From: a bacterium
GTDB taxonomy: Bacteria > Gemmatimonadota > Glassbacteria > GWA2-58-10
Assembly (NCBI GenBank): GCA_021372515.1
Contig: JAJFUG010000208.1
Location: 1-12,189, forward strand
Direction: 5' to 3'
DNA length: 12,189 bases
The notes under the pieces were generated by a model, which did no database searches, had not been told where the DNA came from, and saw only the letters and a list, made by a program, of their open reading frames with translations. How positions within the stretch are numbered: the stretch's first letter is position 1; each line of letters starts with the position of its first letter. Shown in pieces: positions 1-5,726 of the stretch. A program made the position numbers and the translations under genes.

Positions 1-426
1 CCGCCCGAGCGCTTCATCCTGCCCGCGCTGGTGGTCGAAAGCGACAACCCCAAAGCCGTGGAGCAGGAAGAACTGCTGGCCCTGCACCTGCCGGTGGAGC
101 GCGCGGTGCTGTTCAAGACCGCCAACTCGGCCAGCGGGCTGGTGCGAAGCCGCCGCTTCTCGGAAAAATATGTCCACCTGACGGCTGGGGCCGCCCGGCA
201 CCTGGCCGAACTGCGCGTGCCGCTGGTGGGACTGGACTACTACTCGGTTGACCCGTTCGACAGCCACGACTACCCGGCGCACCGGGCGCTTCTGACTGCC
301 GGTGCGCTGATCCTGGAGGGGATCGACCTGGCGGCGGCGCCACCCGGCGAGTACACCCTGATCTGCCTTCCGCTCAAGCTGGACGGGGTGGAAGCCTCGC
401 CCGTGCGCGCGGTCCTTCTACGCTGA
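1..426 (+). CDS. Cyclase / kynurenine-formamidase-like hydrolase, C-terminal part (5' end outside window)
   Basis: The frame is open from the first base, so the gene begins upstream; 141 residues and a TGA stop are visible. The segment VPLVGLDYYSVDP, then an H-x3-L-L-x-A-G-A-L-I-L-E-G-I-D-L stretch and a CLPLKLDGVEASPVRAVLL tail, is the usual C-terminal half of the cyclase family (PF04199). This family includes metal-dependent N-formylkynurenine formamidases and other amide or cyclic-substrate hydrolases. The diagnostic metal motif (H-x-G-T-H-x-D-x-P) lies in the N-terminal half, outside the window, so the substrate cannot be assigned. An internal ATG at 31 is not a credible start because the conserved fold needs upstream residues. 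It is separated from the flagellin cluster by a sigma-28 promoter and is probably unrelated to motility. Confidence 0.83.
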   Translation, partial: PPERFILPALVVESDNPKAVEQEELLALHLPVERAVLFKTANSASGLVRSRRFSEKYVHLTAGAARHLAELRVPLVGLDYYSVDPFDSHDYPAHRALLTAGALILEGIDLAAAPPGEYTLICLPLKLDGVEASPVRAVLLR

Positions 427-494
427 AAGCCGCTTAATCAGGCAATCTGCCGATTTTCACGTCGATCATCCACCACGGTTTCCATACGATTTTC

Positions 495-522
495 TAAAGT
501 CTCTCACCCGGCTGACCGATAA
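495..522 (+). promoter_or_regulatory. Sigma-28 (FliA/SigD) promoter for flagellin 1
   Basis: TAAA at 495-498 is followed after 16 nt by ACCGATAA at 515-522. The classical flagellar sigma-28 consensus is TAAA-N15-GCCGATAA. Only one -10 base differs and the spacer is one longer. Transcription would start near 529, giving a leader of about 240 nt before the ATG at 768. Confidence 0.8.
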
Positions 523-574
523 TCACAACAGGCAAGCCGCAGCGAGCCGCACTCGACGCAGGCCAAGGCGCTGT

Positions 575-593
575 CGTACCCAGGAAGGGTGCG
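575..593 (+). promoter_or_regulatory. Leader hairpin with GGA loop (CsrA-type site), flagellin 1
   Basis: CGTACCC (575-581) pairs with GGGTGCG (587-593) through one U-G wobble, giving a 7-bp stem closed by the loop AGGAA. GGA exposed in a hairpin loop is the core of known CsrA/RsmA sites. It lies in the predicted 5' leader, about 175 nt before the start codon. The CsrA role is inferred. Confidence 0.45.
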
Positions 594-730
594 CACCCAG
601 GCGCAGGCCGCGACGCGGCACAATCTTGCGACCACTTAACAGGACTGGAGCAAAAGCACCGGTTTCCACAGGCAGCAAAAAATAATCGAGCGGGAGCAGG
701 GAACGCCCCCGCACGACTACAGAGCTCCTT

Positions 731-766
731 AAAGCAAGGATGCTTTTGGATCATCAAGGAGGATGA
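731..766 (+). promoter_or_regulatory. Tandem hexaloop hairpins over the flagellin 1 ribosome binding site
   Basis: Hairpin one is AAAGC (731-735), loop AAGGAT, GCTTT (742-746). Hairpin two is TCATC (751-755), loop AAGGAG, GATGA (762-766), and its loop is the Shine-Dalgarno sequence for the ATG at 768. Both loops are six bases closed by a C-G pair. This is the geometry of high-affinity CsrA sites (consensus core CARGGAUG). One bound CsrA dimer could bridge both and block ribosome entry, as described for Bacillus hag. Protein binding is inference; the base pairing is direct. Confidence 0.55.
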
Positions 767-767
767 G

Positions 768-2426
768 ATGGCTCTGTCACTGAACACCAACATTTCCGCT
801 ATTACCGCCCGCCGTAACCTCATACGGGTGAACGACAAGCTCAAGACGAGCATGGAGCGTCTGTCGAGCGGTCTGCGTATCAACCGCAGCGCCGATGACG
901 CCGCCGGTCTCACCATTGCCGAAAACCTCCACGCGCAAGTCATCGGTCTCGACCGGGCGATCACCAACGCCTCGGACGGAATTTCGCTTATCCAGACCGG
1001 CGAGGGCGCGATGAACGAGGGCAACTCCATCCTCCAGCGAATCCGCGAACTCTCGGTGCAGGCCTCCAACGGCACCCTGACCAGCCGCGACCGCCAGGCG
1101 ATCCAGAACGAGGTCTCGCTGCTGATCGACGAGATCAACCGGATCAGCTCCACCACAACGTTCAACAGCATCAACCTGCTCAACGGCAACAGTTCGGCCC
1201 TGGTGAGCACCTCCAACCCCCTGGACATGAACGGGATCGTGGTCGGCGACGTGGCCGACGGCGGTATTTTCTCCGTAGCGATCAACGTGGCCGCCGCCCC
1301 GGGTGGGGGACGGATGTTCGGACGTAACCAGTTGCTGGGTTCCGGTATCATGACCCGGGTGGATGACAAGGGCAACGTGTATGACGCCACGGCTGATACC
1401 ACATTGCAATCGATAAGCCGCTTCAAGAATTTCGCTGTGTTCGAGGGTGGAGTGCGCAGTGTGAACCTGACACTCAGCTCGGACGGCGGCAACCAGGTGA
1501 CCAACATCGAGCTGTTCGCCACCGATACGCTGGAGATTGTCAAGGGCCGTATCTCGCTGGCGATCAACGACCCGAGCCTGACCACGGACTTGAACCTGGG
1601 CGGCGGTATCTCCAACGGAGCCCAACTGGTCAGTATCGCCTCGGTCGGCGAAAGCCCCTCCGGCGGTCAGCCTGGCGGCACCGTGCTCACAGTGGTCAAC
1701 CCGGAGCCCGGCCGTCGCCTGGTCTGGGGCGGCGATGACAAGACCCTGTCCGCTTTCGGGTTCACCGAAATTCAGGAGGCCCAGCCGCCGGTGTTCTCGG
1801 TGACCGTGAATAATATCTCCGCACCGTTCGCCCGTTACATCCCGCGCAGTCTCAAGGTGTTCGGCGACCGTGTCTCCGGGCTGATCCAAGGCGTGGACAT
1901 GAAATTCCGCACCACTCTGAACATCAGCCTTTCCGGGGCCTCGACCACCCAGGTGGGCGGGTTCAACATCCCGAAGCTCGTGGTGAGCCAGAACCAGGAC
2001 AGCTCGAAATTCCTGCTCGAGATCACCCCGCGCCCGCTGGTGTTCCAGATCGGCGCGAACCAGGGCGATATACTCTCGACCAAGATCGGCGACATCAGCG
2101 CCCAGAGCCTGGGAATCAACGGGATCAACATCGTGGACCAGACCCTGGCCGGCGAGTCGATCCGGACGGTGGATGTGGCCCTGAACCGCCTGAACGCCGA
2201 GCGCGCCAACCTGGGCGCCGTGCAGAACCGTCTGGAAAGCACGATCCAGAGCCTGCAGATCGCCACCGAGAACCTGCAGAGCAGTGAGTCGCAGATCCGC
2301 GACCTGGACTTCTCGAACGAGATCGTGAATTTCACCTCGCTCCAGGTGCTGACCCAGTCGGCCACCTCGTTCCTGGCCCAGGCCAACGCCCTGAGCAACA
2401 CGGTGCTGACCCTGATCGGCGGCTGA
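768..2426 (+). CDS. fliC: Flagellin 1 (552 aa, long central domain)
   Basis: This is a structural subunit of the flagellar filament, exported through the flagellar type III system. Residues 1-145 are the N-terminal D0/D1 helices (PF00669): an NTNISAITARRNL start, LERLSSGLRIN-like and SADDAAGLTIAENL blocks, QRIRELSVQ, and FNSINLLNG. Residues from about 446 to the end form the C-terminal D1/D0 helices (PF00700), with NRLESTIQSL, SQIRDLDFSNEI and a FLAQANALSNTVLTLI tail. About 300 residues between them are a large D2/D3-type insert with LQSISRF, NPEPGRRLVWGGD and SGLIQGVDMKFRTTL, shared with its three paralogues. Typical filament proteins of 270-500 residues are shorter. The start is set by AAGGAGGA six bases upstream. 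It is the most diverged of the set together with flagellin 4. No terminator follows, so readthrough toward flagellin 2 is possible. Confidence 0.97.
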   Translation: MALSLNTNISAITARRNLIRVNDKLKTSMERLSSGLRINRSADDAAGLTIAENLHAQVIGLDRAITNASDGISLIQTGEGAMNEGNSILQRIRELSVQASNGTLTSRDRQAIQNEVSLLIDEINRISSTTTFNSINLLNGNSSALVSTSNPLDMNGIVVGDVADGGIFSVAINVAAAPGGGRMFGRNQLLGSGIMTRVDDKGNVYDATADTTLQSISRFKNFAVFEGGVRSVNLTLSSDGGNQVTNIELFATDTLEIVKGRISLAINDPSLTTDLNLGGGISNGAQLVSIASVGESPSGGQPGGTVLTVVNPEPGRRLVWGGDDKTLSAFGFTEIQEAQPPVFSVTVNNISAPFARYIPRSLKVFGDRVSGLIQGVDMKFRTTLNISLSGASTTQVGGFNIPKLVVSQNQDSSKFLLEITPRPLVFQIGANQGDILSTKIGDISAQSLGINGINIVDQTLAGESIRTVDVALNRLNAERANLGAVQNRLESTIQSLQIATENLQSSESQIRDLDFSNEIVNFTSLQVLTQSATSFLAQANALSNTVLTLIGG

Positions 2427-2716
2427 GCGGGATAGTTGTGAACCTGCCGGTGTGAACGGCAGAGCTGCCTGGGGTGTGGACACTGCAGGCGGCAGGTGAC
2501 GGAAAAAGACATACGGAAGCTAACATATAAGTATTGTATTGGCTCAGTCGGTAAACGTGGATGTTTCGAAACGGAGGGCGGAGAACGCCCGGAGTAAAAA
2601 GAGAACGAGAAACATAGTCAGTTTCATAAACCCTCGGGGTATTGTGTCCGGCTCGGGCGGGTGGAACGCACCCTCCGGCTTGAGCTGCGGCCCCGATGCT
2701 GTGAACCCTGAATCGA

Positions 2717-2753
2717 CGGATCAAGGAAGATCCGATACGGACAAGGAGGTCCG
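2717..2753 (+). promoter_or_regulatory. Two tandem GGA-hexaloop hairpins in the flagellin 2 leader
   Basis: CGGATC (2717-2722), loop AAGGAA, GATCCG (2729-2734) is a perfect 6-bp stem. After three bases, CGGAC (2738-2742), loop AAGGAG, GTCCG (2749-2753) is a perfect 5-bp stem. Both hexaloops are closed by C-G and have the CsrA-site form A-A-GGA. The second loop is also an SD sequence for the minigene at 2757. Two unrelated stem sequences presenting the same loop argues for selection on the loop. Confidence 0.55.
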
Positions 2754-2756
2754 CCC

Positions 2757-2768
2757 ATGACAGGCTGA
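2757..2768 (+). other. Possible 3-codon leader minigene (Met-Thr-Gly-stop)
   Basis: ATG ACA GGC TGA lies six bases after AAGGAGGT, a better SD than most genes have, yet the frame closes after three codons. The SD lies in the loop of the 2738-2753 hairpin. It lies about 490 nt upstream of flagellin 2. It may be a ribosome-loading or competition element for CsrA, or a chance stop in an SD-like repeat. Confidence 0.25.
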
Positions 2769-3210
2769 ATCCCCACATCACAGGTCCGACCTGATTCCCA
2801 GCACAACAGCCAGGCCGGATTGCCCGCACCAGCCGCAAGGCAAGCGCTGCGGCAATCCCAGACCCTCCAGGGACCGGAGCGATACGGTCAGGGGGAAGCT
2901 CTGCGCCCGGATGGGAACCGCAGGCCGGAGGACGGGTCTGGTGTGAAAAGCGGGATGCGGCTGCGGCGGAAGTCGACGCGGCGGCTGTCCCGGACCCACA
3001 TGAGATCGAGAAACCGCCAACTGTGGATAGCTATATCCAACGCCGGAAAAGGAGGAGTGTAGCGGCGAACTGGCAGCAATGCCCCAGTACGGGAGGGGTG
3101 CGTTCGCAGAGAAAACGTGCTCCCGGATGTGAACGGCCGCGCGGGATTGACGCAGGCAAGGCAGAGAGCGCCGCGCCCTGTGACGGCAAGGTGAAAAATG
3201 AACAGCTATG

Positions 3211-3251
3211 GGTGAGTAAGGATGCTTACCGAAACTGAATCAAGGAGGATT
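3211..3251 (+). promoter_or_regulatory. Tandem hexaloop hairpins over the flagellin 2 ribosome binding site
   Basis: GGTGAGT (3211-3217), loop AAGGAT, GCTTACC (3224-3230) forms a 7-bp stem with two wobble pairs. An alternative fold of the same bases is GTAAG/CTTAC with loop GATG. Next, AATC (3238-3241), loop AAGGAG, GATT (3248-3251) encloses the SD of the ATG at 3257. The order and loop sequences are the same as upstream of flagellin 1, although the stem sequences differ. Confidence 0.5.
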
Positions 3252-3256
3252 TTCCG

Positions 3257-4888
3257 ATGGCTGGACTGACACTCAACACCAACATCCCGGCCGTAAACAC
3301 CCGGCGGAACCTATTGGTCCAGAACAAGCGCCAGGCCAAGAGCCTCGAGCGCCTTTCCAGTGGCCTGAGGATCAACCGGGCCGCGGACGACGCCGCTGGG
3401 ATGACGATTGCCGAAAACCTGCGTGCTCAGGTCAAGGGCCTGGACCGGGCGGTGGCCAACTCGCAGGATGCCATTTCGCTGATCCAGACCGCAGAGGGTG
3501 CGCTGGGAGAGACCCACAACGTGCTGCAGCGCATGCGCGAGCTGGCGATCCAGTCGGCCAACGGCACGCTGACCAGCCGTGACCGCAAGGCCGTGCAGGA
3601 TGAAGTCGGGCAGTTGATCGACGAGGTCAACCGTATCGCCATGACCACGACTTTCAACAGCATCAATCTGCTCAACGGCAACGTGGGCGCCCTGGTCTCG
3701 ACCGATGACCCCAACTCGATCACCGGCATCATCGTGGGCAACGTGGGCGGCGGCGGCACGTTCTCGGTCGCGGTCAATGCGATCGACCTGGGCAAGCTGC
3801 AGGTGCAGAACTCCCAGACTTTCGTCACCGTGAACGAGGCCGGTGTGCCGCGCGACGCCAATATGAACACGCAGTTGCAGTCGATCAGCCGTTTCAGTGA
3901 CTACGGAGTGTTCGCCGGCGGCCAGGACTCGGTGACCCTGACCATGTCGAGCGATGTGGACAACAAGATAACCCAGGTGCAGGTGTTCGCCACCGACACC
4001 CTGGGCGCCCTGATGAAAAAAGTCTCCCTGGCGATCAACGACCCCTCAACCACCACAGACCTGGGTCTGGCCTCCGGAATCAGCAACGGAGCCAAGCTGG
4101 TGAGCATCGCCAGTGTGGGCCTGGCTCCGGCCGGCGGCTCCGCAGGTGCGACCAGCATCCTGATCACCACTCCCGAGCCCGGCCGTAAGCTGGTGTTCGG
4201 CGGGGACGCCTCTCTGCTGACCGCCCTGGGGTTCAACGAGGTCCAGACCGCCGTGCTGCCGGTGTTCTCGCTGACAGTCAAAGATATTGGTGAGGGCAGG
4301 ATTTCGACCAAGACCCAGCGTGTCTACGGTAACCGGGCCAGCAACATGATCCAGGGCGTGGACATCAAGTTCCGCACCACCCTGGATATCAGCCTGAGCA
4401 GCGTCGACACCGATTCGGTTGGAGCTTACCATATCTCCAAGCTCACACAGAACGGACTGGCAGGTCCGGACGGGTTCGTGGTGCAGGTTTCGCCGCGGCC
4501 GCTCTCGTTCCAGATCGGCCCGAACCACGGCAACTACATCAACACTCAAATCGGAGACATGACCTCCAAGTCACTCGGCATAGAGGGTATCAACGTGAGC
4601 GATCAGTTCCTGGCCCAGGAGTCGCTGAAGCCGATCGATCGGGCGATTGATCTGGTCTCGGCGCAGCGTTCCACACTCGGTGCGATTCAGAACCGCCTTG
4701 AAAGCACGATAGCCAACCTCAGCGTCGCGAAGGAGAACCTGCAGGCCTCGGAGAGCCAGATCCGCGATCTGGACTTCTCGAGCGAGGTGATCGAGTTCAC
4801 TTCCGCGCAGATACTCACCGCCTCGGGCACCAATTTCCTGTCCAAGGCCAACGCGCTGAGCAACAATATTCTGAACCTGATCCAGTAA
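3257..4888 (+). CDS. fliC: Flagellin 2 (543 aa, long central domain)
   Basis: Flagellar filament subunit. The N-terminal D0/D1 block (residues 1-145) has TLNTNIPAVNTRRNL, LERLSSGLRINRAADDAAGM, QRMRELAIQSANGTLTSRDR and FNSINLLNGN. The C-terminal block, from about residue 437, has NRLESTIANLSVAKENL, ESQIRDLDFSSEVIEF and a NFLSKANALSNNILNLIQ end. The insert of roughly 290 residues carries LQSISRFSDYGVF, TPEPGRKLVFGGD, SNMIQGVDIKFRTTLDIS and QVSPRPLSFQIGPNHGNY. The last motif is nearly identical in flagellin 3, so these two are the closest pair in the array. The start follows AAGGAGGA by seven bases. A strong GC hairpin follows the stop. Confidence 0.97.
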   Translation: MAGLTLNTNIPAVNTRRNLLVQNKRQAKSLERLSSGLRINRAADDAAGMTIAENLRAQVKGLDRAVANSQDAISLIQTAEGALGETHNVLQRMRELAIQSANGTLTSRDRKAVQDEVGQLIDEVNRIAMTTTFNSINLLNGNVGALVSTDDPNSITGIIVGNVGGGGTFSVAVNAIDLGKLQVQNSQTFVTVNEAGVPRDANMNTQLQSISRFSDYGVFAGGQDSVTLTMSSDVDNKITQVQVFATDTLGALMKKVSLAINDPSTTTDLGLASGISNGAKLVSIASVGLAPAGGSAGATSILITTPEPGRKLVFGGDASLLTALGFNEVQTAVLPVFSLTVKDIGEGRISTKTQRVYGNRASNMIQGVDIKFRTTLDISLSSVDTDSVGAYHISKLTQNGLAGPDGFVVQVSPRPLSFQIGPNHGNYINTQIGDMTSKSLGIEGINVSDQFLAQESLKPIDRAIDLVSAQRSTLGAIQNRLESTIANLSVAKENLQASESQIRDLDFSSEVIEFTSAQILTASGTNFLSKANALSNNILNLIQ

Positions 4889-4896
4889 TTCCGCCA

Positions 4897-4944
4897 GGCT
4901 CCCTGAGGCCCGGCCCGGGTTCTGCCCGGGCCGGGCCCGGAGCC
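4897..4944 (+). terminator. Very stable GC hairpin after flagellin 2 (terminator without U-tract)
   Basis: A perfect 13-bp stem pairs 4907-4919 with 4925-4937 around the loop TTCTG. An outer GGCTCC/GGAGCC pair (4897-4902 with 4939-4944) extends it. No T-run follows, so it is not a canonical intrinsic terminator. It could still pause polymerase, aid Rho-dependent termination or protect the mRNA 3' end. It lies 8-55 bases after the stop codon. Confidence 0.55.
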
Positions 4945-5052
4945 GTCGCCGCAGGAAAAATATCCCTCCCGGTTTTCACCGGAACAGTCACGGCGGAAGA
5001 ATTCACTTCCTCCGCCGCGGCGACTGCCGTCCAAAATTATTTTGAAAAATTC

Positions 5053-5079
5053 TAAACTTTCAATTTACACTGCCGATAT
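5053..5079 (+). promoter_or_regulatory. Sigma-28 promoter for flagellin 3
   Basis: TAAA (5053-5056), a 15-nt spacer and GCCGATAT (5072-5079) match the flagellar sigma-28 consensus at all but the last base. The predicted start near 5087 leaves an unusually long leader of about 640 nt before the ATG at 5727. Confidence 0.85.
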
Positions 5080-5088
5080 AGGAGTATA

Positions 5089-5181
5089 GCCGATAGTTTC
5101 ATCGGCATTGCATGTGTACGGCGGCGACCGGATAGCTCGAATTACCCTCAGACAGCCTTCGGGGATGTGCAACCCCGGGGG
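5089..5181 (+). promoter_or_regulatory. 5'-end hairpins of the flagellin 3 transcript
   Basis: GCCGAT (5089-5094), loop AGTTTC, ATCGGC (5101-5106) is a perfect 6-bp stem that would begin within a few bases of the predicted RNA 5' end. Terminal hairpins of this kind commonly protect long-lived mRNAs from decay. A second stem, CCTTCGGGG (5156-5164) with CCCCGGGGG (5173-5181), uses two U-G pairs. The role is inferred. Confidence 0.4.
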
Positions 5182-5229
5182 GTGATCGACAAAGTGTGAC
5201 CAAATCTGGCAGGCCAAGAGAAGCACAAC

Positions 5230-5267
5230 AAAAAAAAAGGCTTTTGGAGCCGCCACTCCAAAAGCCC
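5230..5267 (-). repeat. Palindromic repeat, copy 1; terminator-shaped on the - strand
   Basis: GGCTTTTGGAG (5239-5249) and CTCCAAAAGCC (5256-5266) form an 11-bp perfect stem with a 6-base loop. A run of nine A (5230-5238) precedes it. Read on the - strand, this is a stem followed by nine T, the shape of an intrinsic terminator. A closely related palindrome lies at 7529-7558, so this is a dispersed repeat. Within the + transcript it would sit inside the flagellin 3 leader. Confidence 0.6.
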
Positions 5268-5302
5268 GGAAGCACAATTACACCAGTTGATAAGTTGCAG
5301 GT

Positions 5303-5485
5303 CTACCCGGGAAAGTGGACCCATTTTGGTATGATGTAGATTGTGCCGTTTTGTTGTACTGCAATCCTCATACCAGCTTTCCGGATAACCCTGCCAGTCG
5401 ACCAAGTTCGAGCCATCGCACACAGCATTTGCGCATCTGAGGCGCATTTGAGCGCCCAGGCACCCTGTAAGTAGGCATGCGCCAA
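5303..5485 (-). CDS. Doubtful small ORF (60 aa) upstream of the - strand terminator
   Basis: A TTG-initiated frame of 60 residues ends in GMRIAVQQNGTIYIIPKWVH plus three residues. Its stop lies about 35 bases before the terminator-shaped palindrome at 5230-5267 on the same strand. The C-terminal half reads like folded protein and the local codons are less GC-rich than the flagellins. Against it: a weak SD (AGAGGG), a non-ATG start, two or three internal Cys in a low-quality N-terminus, and an overlapping open frame. I recognise no family. It may be a remnant of a transferred gene. Confidence 0.2.
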   Translation of the reverse strand: MAHAYLQGAWALKCASDAQMLCAMARTWSTGRVIRKAGMRIAVQQNGTIYIIPKWVHFPG

Positions 5486-5595
5486 GGTGTATCGACCCTC
5501 TTATCCGGGCAACCGAGATGAGAAATACAACGCCGAAAGAGAACTATTTTCCCATATGGAAAACAAAATTATCCGGTCGATGCCAGAACAATTCC

Positions 5596-5636
5596 CAACC
5601 AGGAGGTTGACATGAAACTGAGTGGATAGTTTCATG
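5596..5636 (+). promoter_or_regulatory. Two GGA-loop hairpins with an embedded minigene, flagellin 3 leader
   Basis: CAACC (5596-5600), loop AGGA, GGTTG (5605-5609) holds an SD-like AGGAGGT. One base later, CATGAAACT (5611-5619) pairs perfectly with AGTTTCATG (5628-5636) over nine bp, with loop GAGTGGAT. The ATG inside the second stem opens a 5-codon frame, Met-Lys-Leu-Ser-Gly, which stops at 5627-5629. Both loops show GGA, as expected of CsrA-type sites. The arrangement lies about 90 nt before the flagellin 3 start. Confidence 0.5.
5612..5629 (+). other. Possible 5-codon leader minigene (MKLSG)
   Basis: ATG AAA CTG AGT GGA TAG lies four bases after AGGAGGT, a strong SD. The whole frame lies inside the 9-bp hairpin at 5611-5636, so a ribosome on it would unfold that hairpin. 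Like the 2757 minigene, it lies in a flagellin leader directly after a GGA-loop SD hairpin. Function unknown; could be chance. Confidence 0.28.
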
Positions 5637-5681
5637 TGTTTGAACCCTATCCGCAGGAAAGTGGAGAATATGTAGAACGCG

Positions 5682-5722
5682 CTGTTGGGTATGGAGACCT
5701 TAACAGACGATCAAGGAGGATT
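5682..5722 (+). promoter_or_regulatory. GGA-loop hairpin and SD hairpin before flagellin 3
   Basis: CTGTTGGGT (5682-5690) pairs with ACCT and AACAG (5697-5706, one bulged U, one G-U pair), closing the hexaloop ATGGAG. Then ATC (5710-5712), loop AAGGAG, GAT (5719-5721) with a flanking G-U pair contains the SD for the ATG at 5727. This is the same order of elements as for flagellins 1 and 2. Confidence 0.45.
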
Positions 5723-5726
5723 CAAG

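Larger units (their letters stand above)
2427..3256 (+). other. 830-bp gene-free GGA-rich spacer / leader of flagellin 2
   Basis: I see no credible protein gene on either strand, no intrinsic terminator after flagellin 1, and no sigma-28 promoter like those before the other three flagellins. A 6-bp stem (CTGCCG 2444-2449, CGGCAG 2457-2462) lies just after flagellin 1. Others are GGGCG/CGCCC (2576-2590), GGGTG/CACCC (2659-2673), GACCG/CGGTC (2872-2889), TGGATA/TATCCA (3024-3039) and CGCCG/CGGCG around an AAGGAGGAG loop (3041-3067). By eye there are roughly thirty GGA triplets. The simplest reading is a long structured leader, read either by readthrough from flagellin 1 or from an unrecognised promoter. 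Confidence 0.5.

Noticed and set aside
777-2483. Long open frame (568 codons) on the - strand opposite flagellin 1
   Set aside because: It is a mirror of GC-rich flagellin codons, its translation is His/Gln/Asp-rich with no family motifs, and the + strand gene is certain. Similar antisense frames occur opposite all four flagellins.
2539-3238. Several short + strand frames in the flagellin 1-2 spacer
   Set aside because: Arg/Gly-rich translations typical of GC-rich non-coding DNA, no SD at their starts, mutually overlapping.
5685-5726. Upstream TTG start extending flagellin 3 by 14 residues
   Set aside because: It would put the conserved SD element inside the coding sequence, and the paralogues all start at the equivalent of the ATG at 5727.
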